Positions 24,532-33,892 of a stretch of DNA of 64,000 nucleotides are shown one piece after another. The stretch comes from Noviherbaspirillum suwonense. Lineage in GTDB: Bacteria; Pseudomonadota; Gammaproteobacteria; Burkholderiales; Burkholderiaceae_D. The notes beneath the pieces are model-generated. The model worked only from the letters and a program-made list of their open reading frames with translations, did not search any database and was not told the DNA's origin. The DNA is taken from positions 496,001 to 560,000 of the forward strand of contig NZ_FXUL01000001.1 in NCBI RefSeq assembly GCF_900182955.1, read 5' to 3'. Both the position numbers and the translations under genes were made by a program. Position 1 is the first letter of the stretch, and each line of letters starts with the position of its first letter.

Positions 24532-26301
24532 CTAGGTACCAAGCGCACGAAGCACGTCGGCGATGACGCTATCCCAGTCGCCTGGGGCGGGCTGGCGAAA
24601 CAGCGTGGCGCTTCCGTACCACGGAGTGTCGGCGCGCCTGGTCATCCATCGCCATTCCGCGTTCCATGGCAGCACAATCCAGACCGGCACGCCCATTGCG
24701 CCTGCCAGGTGGGCAATGGACGTGTCCACGGCGACGACCAGGTCGACATTCGCAATAAGCCCGGCAACGTCGGAGAAGTCGCCGCTGTCCAGCGAAGGCT
24801 GGATGATGGCCGGCATGGCGGCCGCAATGGCTGCGTCATGAGGCGTCAGTTCCGTCTGAAGAATTACGAGCTGGGCGAGCCGGGCCAGCGGAAGCATCTT
24901 CTCAAGCGGGATCGAACGCTGCGCATTGCGCTTGTGGCGTGGCGCGCCGGAACAGGCAATGCCTATCCTCGGCCTTTTCTCCGCCGGCGGAAGGGCATGC
25001 TTCCATTTTTCGATACGCTGCGTATCTGACCGCAGATATCCGCCGGCGCAGGGCGCGCTTCCGGAGGGCGGCTGGTTTTGCAACGCGAACGGCATGCTCA
25101 TCATCGGGATATGGAAGTCATGTTTGGGAAGGTCGCCTCCCTTGGCAAAGACCGCGCTGGCCGGCAGCGATGCGCAAAGGCCCAGCAGGGGCGCAGGCGC
25201 TTCGAGCAGCACGGTGGCGCCCAATGCGGCAAGGACAGTGCTGTAGCGGCAGAACTGGATGGTGTCGCCGTAGCCCTGTTCGCTCCAGAGCAGGATGCGC
25301 TTGCCGGCCACCGCTTCCGCGCCCGACCATCTTGCAGCCATCGCATCGCGGACCGCGGTTTCGCTGTTTAATTGCAGCCGGTATTCATGACCGGCCCAGC
25401 CGGCCGGGTTTCCCAGCGCAAGCATCACCATGCCCATGAAATGGAGCGCCTGCGCCCGCACTCTGCTTCCAATGGGCGCGAGCCGCAGTACGGCTGCGAA
25501 CTGTTCGAGGGATTCCCCGTGGCGCTGCAGTTCGGCCAGCACCGACGCGCGGTTGATCATTGCCTGCAGGTGCGACGGGTCGAGGGCGAGCGCCCGATCG
25601 AAGCAATGCAGGCCATCTTCCAGCCTGTACAGGAGGACAAGGCTTACGCCGTGCCCGCACCAGATGGTGGCGTTGTCAGGACGCAGCGCCTGTGCCCGCT
25701 CATGTTCGGCCAATCCTTCCCGCATGCGGCCCAGCTTGTCCAGGGTGCTGGCGCGGCTGCTTCTGGCCAAGGCATTCTCGGGATGCATGCTGACAGCGCG
25801 GTCCTGGCAAGACAGCGCCTCCCCGTAGTTCTCCATTTTATGCAGCAGGTTTCCCTTGCCGGCCCATGCCGGAAAATAGCTTGGGTCCAGGTCCAGGGCT
25901 GCTCGATAGCTGTCGAGCGCCGCGGCGTCCTTGCCGAGTTTCTCGAGCAGGGCTGCGCGGTCGGAACAGGTGGCGGCGCTCGCCTTGCCCAGGTCGACGA
26001 CCTGGTCCAGCAAACGGAGTGCGTCGGCAAACCGGGCCGTGGCGGCATAGGCGCGCGACAGGTTGGACAGCAGTTCGTCATGCTCGGGCAGCCAGCGCAA
26101 TGCCTGTTCGAACAGGTCGATGGCCTGCGCCGTGTCGCCCTGTGCCACATGCAGGATGCCGCGCAGGTGCAGCGCCTGCGGATAGTTTTTGTGATCCGCT
26201 GGGATCGAGGCCAGCAGCAGCAATGCGTCGGCGGGTGCGCCGAAGAGCGCGACGGCGGGTGCATGGTCCGGGGTGGCGGCATGCGCACCCGGGTCGTTCA
26301 T
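24532..26301 (-). CDS. TPR protein with C-terminal GT9-like glycosyltransferase domain
   Basis: A 589-residue cytosolic protein. Residues about 20-320 are tandem TPRs (for example ALHLRGILHVAQGDTAQAI). The C-terminal part from about 370 resembles heptosyltransferase-type GT-B folds: RIGIACSG and DTSIAHLAGAMGVPVW, the nucleotide-sugar binding end. TPR-GT proteins of this kind often glycosylate proteins such as flagellins or adhesins; the acceptor is unknown here. The ATG at 26301 has GGGGAG upstream and overlaps the preceding gene's stop (ATGA). An alternative longer frame lies inside the upstream gene. Confidence 0.75.
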   Translation of the reverse strand: MNDPGAHAATPDHAPAVALFGAPADALLLLASIPADHKNYPQALHLRGILHVAQGDTAQAIDLFEQALRWLPEHDELLSNLSRAYAATARFADALRLLDQVVDLGKASAATCSDRAALLEKLGKDAAALDSYRAALDLDPSYFPAWAGKGNLLHKMENYGEALSCQDRAVSMHPENALARSSRASTLDKLGRMREGLAEHERAQALRPDNATIWCGHGVSLVLLYRLEDGLHCFDRALALDPSHLQAMINRASVLAELQRHGESLEQFAAVLRLAPIGSRVRAQALHFMGMVMLALGNPAGWAGHEYRLQLNSETAVRDAMAARWSGAEAVAGKRILLWSEQGYGDTIQFCRYSTVLAALGATVLLEAPAPLLGLCASLPASAVFAKGGDLPKHDFHIPMMSMPFALQNQPPSGSAPCAGGYLRSDTQRIEKWKHALPPAEKRPRIGIACSGAPRHKRNAQRSIPLEKMLPLARLAQLVILQTELTPHDAAIAAAMPAIIQPSLDSGDFSDVAGLIANVDLVVAVDTSIAHLAGAMGVPVWIVLPWNAEWRWMTRRADTPWYGSATLFRQPAPGDWDSVIADVLRALGT

Positions 26302-27638
26302 GCCGCTCCCCGGCATCGATCGACGGCGCGAAGCGACAGCTTGCGGCGCTCGGCCTCGATCGATTCGGCCGCTGTCCATACGCACAGATCCGCGCATCCC
26401 GTCGCTGCGCTGTCCCCGATCCGGCGATAGCGCTGGATACTGCACCCGCCATCCGCGCGATCGCCGTTCGTAAGCGGAATGGCGGCTTTTTTCAGTCGCA
26501 GCCTAATCCTGCCTGTCGTCGATAACGACGCCTGCTCCGGCGACGACGGCGTTCCCGCATCGCGGCTGAGCAGCTGCAGGACTTCCGCGCGCAGGAGAAG
26601 CGCCGGCGCATGCGTGGCGTCGAGGCAGATGGTCTCGTCCAGGCTTTCCAGCGCTTCCCACAGGCGTCCATCGTTGCATAGCGCAACGGCACGGCAGTGC
26701 CAGGCGGCGGCGCTGGAAGGCTCCAGCCGTATCGCCGCGTTGAAGCTTGCCAGCGATTCGGCTGCGCGCCCGAGGTCCATCAGCGCTTCGCCGCGCTGCA
26801 GCCAGAGTACGGGGGAGGCTGGCTGCAACGAGACGGCCTTGTCATGGGCGGCCAGCGCCTCGTCGCCGCACGCCATGCAAGCCAGGGCGACGCCCGTATT
26901 GCTCCACGCAATGGCGAGCGCGGGGTCGAGTCCGGTCGCACGCAGGTGGCAGCCCAGCGCACGCCGGTGCTGCCCCATTTTCGCCAGCGTCGCGCCCTTG
27001 CTTGTCCATGCAATTGCATCCGCCGGATCGCAGTCGAGCGCCTTGTCATGGCACTGCACGGATTCGTCGAGTCGCCCCAGCGCGGACAGCGTGGCAGCCA
27101 TGTCCGTCCAGGCCGTCGCACTGGGCGCGATGGCGATCGCCCGTTCATGGCAGCAAAGCGCCTGGCCGAACCGATCCTGCATGTGCAGCAGCCCGGCCTT
27201 GGTGTTCCATGCGCGGGCGTGATGCGGGTCGGCCTGGATGGCCTGGTCGCATTGCGCCAGGGCTGCCGCGCCTTGTTTCAGTGCCTGCAGCGCTATTGCA
27301 TAGTCGACCCGCACGTCGGCGGAGGCGCAGTGGCAGGCGATGGCCTGCTCGTACGACGCGGCCGCCTGGGCCGGCATGCCGACTTCCCATTCGACGCGGG
27401 CCAGGTGCAGCCGCAACGGGCCGTTTTCAGGTTCGACGACACATCCCTGGCGCAGCAGGCGCACCGCGCCGCGCATGTCGCCGTGCGTCGCGCAGAGCAG
27501 GCCCAGCATTTGCAGTGCGGGTACGCAAGCAGGGGAAGAGGAAAGGAGGCGCTTGAGGAGGTCGACGGCTTCGGCTTCGGCGCCTTGCTGCTGCAGCACG
27601 CGGGCTGCGCGCAGCGCATATTCTACGGTTGGTGACAT
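26298..27638 (-). CDS. TPR-repeat protein paired with the TPR glycosyltransferase
   Basis: A 446-residue protein of about ten tandem TPRs (ALRAARVLQQQGAEAEAVDLL, AWNTKAGLLHMQDRFGQAL, AWTSKGATLAKMGQHRRAL). The last 80 residues lose the repeat pattern and are Arg-rich. No signal peptide or enzymatic domain is visible. The overlap with the downstream TPR-glycosyltransferase shows a common operon, and the repeats of the two are alike, which suggests duplication followed by loss of the GT domain. Function is probably scaffolding or target recognition, by inference. Confidence 0.7.
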   Translation of the reverse strand: MSPTVEYALRAARVLQQQGAEAEAVDLLKRLLSSSPACVPALQMLGLLCATHGDMRGAVRLLRQGCVVEPENGPLRLHLARVEWEVGMPAQAAASYEQAIACHCASADVRVDYAIALQALKQGAAALAQCDQAIQADPHHARAWNTKAGLLHMQDRFGQALCCHERAIAIAPSATAWTDMAATLSALGRLDESVQCHDKALDCDPADAIAWTSKGATLAKMGQHRRALGCHLRATGLDPALAIAWSNTGVALACMACGDEALAAHDKAVSLQPASPVLWLQRGEALMDLGRAAESLASFNAAIRLEPSSAAAWHCRAVALCNDGRLWEALESLDETICLDATHAPALLLRAEVLQLLSRDAGTPSSPEQASLSTTGRIRLRLKKAAIPLTNGDRADGGCSIQRYRRIGDSAATGCADLCVWTAAESIEAERRKLSLRAVDRCRGAA

Positions 27639-27772
27639 GACGGCGGTCCTGGTGGAGGAGGGAGGCTTGCGGAGGCCCGGATGAATTGGCCGATGGGAGC
27701 CGGACCTTTACCCGTGAGTCGGCAGCCCCAGGCATTGGTTCCATGCAGGGCCGTGGCGTCAACTGTTCAGGA

Positions 27773-27799
27773 CAAAAAAAACGCCGCGCGAGGCGGCGT
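27773..27799 (-). terminator. rho-independent terminator after the binding-protein gene
   Basis: On the minus strand ACGCCGCC-TCG-CGCGGCGT forms a GC-rich hairpin followed by seven T. It lies 20 bases after the stop of the substrate-binding protein gene ending at 27819. Confidence 0.9.
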
Positions 27800-27818
27800 G
27801 TCACGAGGCGTGCCGGAA

Positions 27819-28994
27819 TTATTTGCCCGGGTCTTTCATATTGTCGAACTTGTCGAATTCGACGTTATACAGTTCGCCGTTGACCTTTTCCACCTTGCGG
27901 ATATACACGGTCTGCACCACGTCGCGGGTTTGCGGGTCGATCGTGATCGGGCCGCGCGGGCTGTTGATCTTCATGCCCTTCAGCACCGCCATCGCCTTTT
28001 CGCCATCGATCTTGCCGCCCAGCTTGTTGGCGACATCGTAGATTGCGCTCATGCCGTCATAGGCGGCAACGGCCATGAAGTTGGGACGGCCGGCGCCCGG
28101 GTTTGCATCGGCAAAATTCTTCAGGAATGCCTTGTTTTCCGGGGAATTGTGGGCGGCCGAATAATGGAAGGAGGTGATGACGCCCAGCGTCGCATCGCCC
28201 ATCGCGGGCAGCACGTGGTCGTCGGTCAGGTCGCCGGTCGCGATCACCTTGATGCCGGCCTCGGCCAGTCCGCGCTCGCGGTAGCCTTTCATGAACGCCA
28301 CGCCCTGTTCGCCGGCCGGCACGAACACGAACACCGCTTCAGGCTTGGCGTCCTTGATGCGCTGGATGAATGGCGCGAATTCCGGGTTGCGCAGCGGGAC
28401 GCGGATCGATTCGACGATCTGGCCGCCGCCGGCGGCCAGCGTGTTCTTGAACGCGGTTTCGGCATCGATGCCCGGGCCATAGTCGGCGACCAGCGTGACG
28501 ACGCGCTTGATGTTGTTCTTGATCGCCCAGCTCGCCATCGGCGCCGACACCTGCGGCAGTGTCATCGAGACCCGCGCGATGTAGTCGGACTTGGTGGTGA
28601 TGATGGACGTGGCCGCGTTCATGATGATCATCGGCTTCTTGGCCTGCTCCGCGATCGGCGCAACGGCCAGCGCTTCCGGCGTCAGCCCGAAGCCGGCGAG
28701 CAGGTCGACCTTGTCGCGGGTAACCAGCTCCTGCGCCAGGCGCTTGGCGATTTCGGGCGACGGACCGGTGGTGTCCTTGAGGATCAGTTCGATCTTCTTG
28801 CCAGCGACCGTGTCGCCGTGCTGTTTCATATAGGCTTTCATGCCGCCTTCCATCTGCTTGCCGTAATCGGCGAACGGTCCGGAAAATGCGGCGATCACCC
28901 CTATCTTGATGGTCTCCTGCGCTTGCGCGCCCGGGGCGGCGAGGCCGAATGCGCCTATGATCGCCGCCGCGCGGAGCAGGGTGCGGAATTTCAT
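27819..28994 (-). CDS. branched-chain-amino-acid-type ABC transporter substrate-binding protein
   Basis: Periplasmic binding protein of the LivJ/LivK family (Peripla_BP_6). The 391 residues start with a signal peptide (RTLLRAAAIIGAFGLAAPGAQA, cleaved before QETIKIG; cited in part). Family blocks include IGVIAAFSGPFADYGKQ and AAYDGMSAIYDV. It follows pobA on the same strand with a 168-base gap. Members of this family in aromatic-degradation loci often bind aromatic acids, so 4-hydroxybenzoate or a relative is a plausible ligand. No permease or ATPase genes are adjacent. Confidence 0.88.
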   Translation of the reverse strand: MKFRTLLRAAAIIGAFGLAAPGAQAQETIKIGVIAAFSGPFADYGKQMEGGMKAYMKQHGDTVAGKKIELILKDTTGPSPEIAKRLAQELVTRDKVDLLAGFGLTPEALAVAPIAEQAKKPMIIMNAATSIITTKSDYIARVSMTLPQVSAPMASWAIKNNIKRVVTLVADYGPGIDAETAFKNTLAAGGGQIVESIRVPLRNPEFAPFIQRIKDAKPEAVFVFVPAGEQGVAFMKGYRERGLAEAGIKVIATGDLTDDHVLPAMGDATLGVITSFHYSAAHNSPENKAFLKNFADANPGAGRPNFMAVAAYDGMSAIYDVANKLGGKIDGEKAMAVLKGMKINSPRGPITIDPQTRDVVQTVYIRKVEKVNGELYNVEFDKFDNMKDPGK

Positions 28995-29162
28995 TATTGT
29001 CTCCTGAGGATAGATGTTTTTAATTTACTTGCTTGTCCAGCGATAGCATAGCGGAAAGGGTTTAATTCTTGCAGTTCGTTAATCAAGCTTTCGTTCGTTT
29101 AACGAACACTTTCGAAGGCTGCGACTGGACGTTTCCGCTCGCCGCCAGCCAGCGGCGCAGCG

Positions 29163-30449
<1,287 letters not shown>

Positions 30450-30473
30450 CATTTCGTGGATTCGTGGAACTCC

Positions 30474-31409
30474 ATGCCCAGCCCGACAGCGCCGCCGCCT
30501 TCCCTCGCTTCCATCCCGGTATTCAAGCTCTATGGCGAACACGCGCCGTGGCCGACGCCGGACATGATGCATTGCGAGACCATCGCGGCCCGCAGCACAT
30601 TGCACAATTGGCAGATCCGGCCGCACCAGCACCATGGACTGTTCCAGCTGCTCTACCTGAAAGCCGGACAGGCCCGCATCCGCGCCGACGACGATGCGCT
30701 GGACATGCAGGCGGGGCAGATCCTGCTGGTGCCGCAGATGTGCATCCACGGTTTCAACTTCGCCCCGCACACGCAGGGCCATGTGCTGACCCTGGCGTAT
30801 CCGCTGCTGGCCCGGGTCGGCGGCGCTGCCGGGGAAATGCTGCTGCGGCTGCGCAAGCCCTACCTGCATACGCTGCCGTCCGGCGAGGAGGGCGATGCGC
30901 TGCGGATGCATTTTTCGACGATAGACCGGGAGTACCGGCAGGATGCGCCGCACCGCGAACTGCTGCTCGAGGCGCTGCTTGCCGGCATGCTTGCCTGGCT
31001 GGCGCGCCAGATGGCACCGTCCGCGCTGCAGCCGCTGCCAGCCCGGCGCGCCGCCCGCGGGCCGGGCCACTTCGACCGGTTCTCGCAGCTGGTCGAAGAC
31101 GAGTACAGCACCCGGCACGCGGTTTCCTGGTATGCCGCGCGCCTCGGCATCTCGCCCGCGCACCTTAATGCGCTGTGCCGGCAGTCGGCCCGGCAGTCGG
31201 CGCTCGAATTGATCCATGAACGCCTGCTGCTGGAGGCGCGGCGCAGCCTGGCTTACTCGGCCAGGCCGGTCAGCGCGGTGTCCTATGCGCTCGGCTTCAC
31301 CGATCCGGCCTATTTCACCCGCTTCTTCAAGCAGCGCGTCGGCATGTCCCCCAGCGCCTTCCGGGCGCGGGCGCTGGCCACGTTCAGCGCATCCGGCCCG
31401 GGACAGTGA
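30474..31409 (+). CDS. pobR: AraC-family regulator of pobA
   Basis: A 311-residue AraC/XylS-type activator. The N-terminal cupin-like part has HQHHGLFQLLYLKAGQARI (in part), and the C-terminal double helix-turn-helix has VSWYAARLGISPAHLNALCR and VSAVSYALGFTDPAYFTRFFKQRVGMSP (each in part). The ATG at 30474 is the first that fits; an open frame extends far upstream but lies antisense to pobA. Divergent placement next to pobA and the existence of AraC-type PobR in pseudomonads point to control of 4-hydroxybenzoate use. Confidence 0.85.
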   Translation: MPSPTAPPPSLASIPVFKLYGEHAPWPTPDMMHCETIAARSTLHNWQIRPHQHHGLFQLLYLKAGQARIRADDDALDMQAGQILLVPQMCIHGFNFAPHTQGHVLTLAYPLLARVGGAAGEMLLRLRKPYLHTLPSGEEGDALRMHFSTIDREYRQDAPHRELLLEALLAGMLAWLARQMAPSALQPLPARRAARGPGHFDRFSQLVEDEYSTRHAVSWYAARLGISPAHLNALCRQSARQSALELIHERLLLEARRSLAYSARPVSAVSYALGFTDPAYFTRFFKQRVGMSPSAFRARALATFSASGPGQ

Positions 31410-31619
31410 GCCGCGGCCGACAGGGCGCCGTGGCGTCGCTACTGTGGAGCCTCTACAACAGAGCTTGTCGATTCCATATCGAATTCTGTCCGCTCGGATA
31501 GGGACTGTCTTTCAATCGCCCACGCCCGACTACGCGGTTGACCAGCGGCCGCGGGATGTCCAGCATCCATGCAGTCGCCGCAGCTTGCACGGCGCGTCGC
31601 GAACTGAAATGGAGCCACG

Positions 31620-32867
31620 ATGGACGCAATGGACACAAGGCAGGCGGTCGTCATCACCGGAATGGGCATCCTGTCGCCGATAGGCGCGAGCATCGCCGCC
31701 CTTGCGGAAGCCTTGCTGGACAGCCGTTCGGGCATACGGCAATTCCAGGCGCCTCCGCTCAGCCGCGCCTATCCGGCGGGCGTCGTGCACGGCGATCCGG
31801 CCAGTGAATTTCCCGCGCTGGAACGCGTCTATCTCGACCGCTGCCAGCAGCTCGCGCTGCTGGCAGCGCGCGATGCGCTCAACGATGCGGGACTGGACCG
31901 GATGGAACGCTTCGGCAGCCGCGCCGGCCTGTACTACGGCAACGTGAATGGCGGCAGCGCGACCGCCCAGACGAGCTACCGGCAGCTCCTGTGCGGGCAG
32001 AAGCAGGCTGGCAGTCCCTATGCGCCTATGGCCATCATGCAGAACGGCGGCGCCGCGCAAATCTCGATCCGGCATGGCATCGGCGGCCCGGTCCATACGC
32101 ACGGCAGCGCCTGCACCGCGTCGGGCGCGGCAATCGGCGAGGCGGCGCGTGCGATACGCGATGGCTACCTCGATATCGCCGTGGCCGGCGGCGCCGAGGC
32201 GCCATTGACGGCCGCACTGTTTTTCGGCTTCGAAGGCGCACGCGCGCTGGCCCGCGCGGATAGCGCGGATATCGCCAGTTCCTGTCGTCCGTTCGACCTC
32301 CGGCGCACCGGGCTGGTGCTGGCGGAGGGCGCGGCCTTCCTGGTGCTGGAATCGGAACGTCATGCGCAGGCGCGGGGCGCCGCCTGCCTTGCCTACCTGT
32401 CCGGCTACGGAGTCGCGGCCGATGCGCACCATGTGGCCATGCCGAGCGCCGCCGGCCAGGCCAGGGCGATGCGCATGGCCCTGGCCGACGCCGGGCTCGA
32501 GCCATCCCAGCTGCAATACCTCAATGCGCACGGCACTGCCACCCGCGGCGGCGACCCGGTCGAGGCCAGCGCCATCCGTTCGGTCTTCGGCAGCGGAAGC
32601 GCATCCGTGCCGGTAAGTTCGACCAAGGGGCTACACGGCCATTTGCTGGGCGCGGCAAGCGCCATCGAATGCCTGGTGGCCGTGACCGCGGTCCGGCACC
32701 GGATGCTGCCGGCGACCGCCGGCCTGGCTGAGCCGGACCCGGCCTGCATGATGAACCATATCGTCGGAAAGTCGCTGAAGGACCAGGAAGTGCATGCGGC
32801 GATGTCGCTCTCGTGCGGCTTCGGCGGGACCAATGTGGCGCTGATCGTATCGAAATTTACCGGCTGA
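31620..32867 (+). CDS. beta-ketoacyl-ACP synthase II-like protein
   Basis: A 415-residue condensing enzyme of the KAS I/II (FabB/FabF) family. The catalytic triad is intact: Cys165 in SACTASG, His304 in NAHGTAT and His341 in GHLLGAA. The N-terminal VVITGMGILSPIG is the usual start. It directly precedes the rpfF homologue (71-base gap) and lies near an ACP gene, not in a fab cluster. It probably makes or elongates a special acyl-ACP for the DSF pathway rather than bulk fatty acids. That role is inferred from context. Confidence 0.88.
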   Translation: MDAMDTRQAVVITGMGILSPIGASIAALAEALLDSRSGIRQFQAPPLSRAYPAGVVHGDPASEFPALERVYLDRCQQLALLAARDALNDAGLDRMERFGSRAGLYYGNVNGGSATAQTSYRQLLCGQKQAGSPYAPMAIMQNGGAAQISIRHGIGGPVHTHGSACTASGAAIGEAARAIRDGYLDIAVAGGAEAPLTAALFFGFEGARALARADSADIASSCRPFDLRRTGLVLAEGAAFLVLESERHAQARGAACLAYLSGYGVAADAHHVAMPSAAGQARAMRMALADAGLEPSQLQYLNAHGTATRGGDPVEASAIRSVFGSGSASVPVSSTKGLHGHLLGAASAIECLVAVTAVRHRMLPATAGLAEPDPACMMNHIVGKSLKDQEVHAAMSLSCGFGGTNVALIVSKFTG

Positions 32868-32938
32868 CGGGGCAGGGCCGGCGATGGGCCGGAATCGACA
32901 GCCGCCACCTGTGCATCACCAAACTGGGAGCTATCAAC

Positions 32939-33892
32939 ATGGGCGCACCGGATATGTCGTTTTCGCTTCCGAACCATGCCGACTGCAGGCATGCCGGCTA
33001 CAGCCATGTCGACGTGGCGCTCGACAAGGGCATCGCCAGCGCCGCCAATACCCTGTGGGTCACGATGAAGCGGAACGTCGCGCAGCCCGTCCACAACTTC
33101 TCGCTGCCGCTGCTGCACGAACTGCGCGATGTGCGCCGGCGGCTGCAGGCCGGCGCCTCCCGCTGGCATTACGATGGCGCGGTCGAGCCGGTCGCCTATG
33201 CGGTGCTGCGTTCCGGCCACCCGGATTATTTCAGCCTCGGCGGCGACCTGCGCCTGTTCCGCGCCTGCATACGCAACCGCGACCGTGAATCGCTGCTGGG
33301 CTATGCGCGCCTCTGCATCGATATGATTGCCGAGGGCTGCGCATGTTCGAACCCCGACCTGAGCACGATCTCGCTGGTCCAGGGCCGTGCAATGGGCGGC
33401 GGCTTCGAAGCGGCGCTGGCGGCCGACTACCTGGTCGCGGAAGAGCACAGCACCTTCGGCTTTCCGGAAATCATGTTCGGGCTGTTTCCCTGCACCGGTG
33501 CAATGAGCCTGCTGTCGCGCCGGATGCCGGTGCACCAGGCGCAAAGGCTGATGACGTCCGGGAAGGTGTACTCGGCCTACGAATTGCACGCAATGGGCCT
33601 GGTCGATGAAGTCTGCGGCCGCGGCGCGGGAGTGGCGACGGTCGGACGCTACATTGCCCGCCACGCGAGCCGGCGCGCCGCCCGCCTCAGCGTGCGCCGC
33701 GCGCTGGAAAGAACATCGCCGCTCGACATGGCGGAGCTGCGGCAGGTCGTGGAAAACTGGGTCGACCTCGCGCTCAGGCTGTCGCCCGACGAGCTGCGGG
33801 TCATGGACATGCTGATCAGCATGCAGTACGCCCGCAGGGAGCCGGCAGTGGAGGCCGGCCAGGCTGTCGAGATGCTGTCAGCCGTCGGCTGA
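32939..33892 (+). CDS. rpfF: DSF-family signal synthase RpfF
   Basis: Crotonase-fold enzyme that makes cis-2-unsaturated fatty acid signals (DSF family) from acyl-ACP. The product has 317 residues from the ATG at 32939 (GGGAG upstream). Family blocks are YFSLGGDLRLF (97-107), GGGFEAALAADYLVAE and FGFPEIMFGLFP. Both glutamates needed in Xanthomonas RpfF are kept, as E157 and E177. It is a little longer at both ends than the 289-residue Xanthomonas protein. The 3' end overlaps the convergent rpfC-like gene by 15 bases. Confidence 0.92.
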   Translation: MGAPDMSFSLPNHADCRHAGYSHVDVALDKGIASAANTLWVTMKRNVAQPVHNFSLPLLHELRDVRRRLQAGASRWHYDGAVEPVAYAVLRSGHPDYFSLGGDLRLFRACIRNRDRESLLGYARLCIDMIAEGCACSNPDLSTISLVQGRAMGGGFEAALAADYLVAEEHSTFGFPEIMFGLFPCTGAMSLLSRRMPVHQAQRLMTSGKVYSAYELHAMGLVDEVCGRGAGVATVGRYIARHASRRAARLSVRRALERTSPLDMAELRQVVENWVDLALRLSPDELRVMDMLISMQYARREPAVEAGQAVEMLSAVG

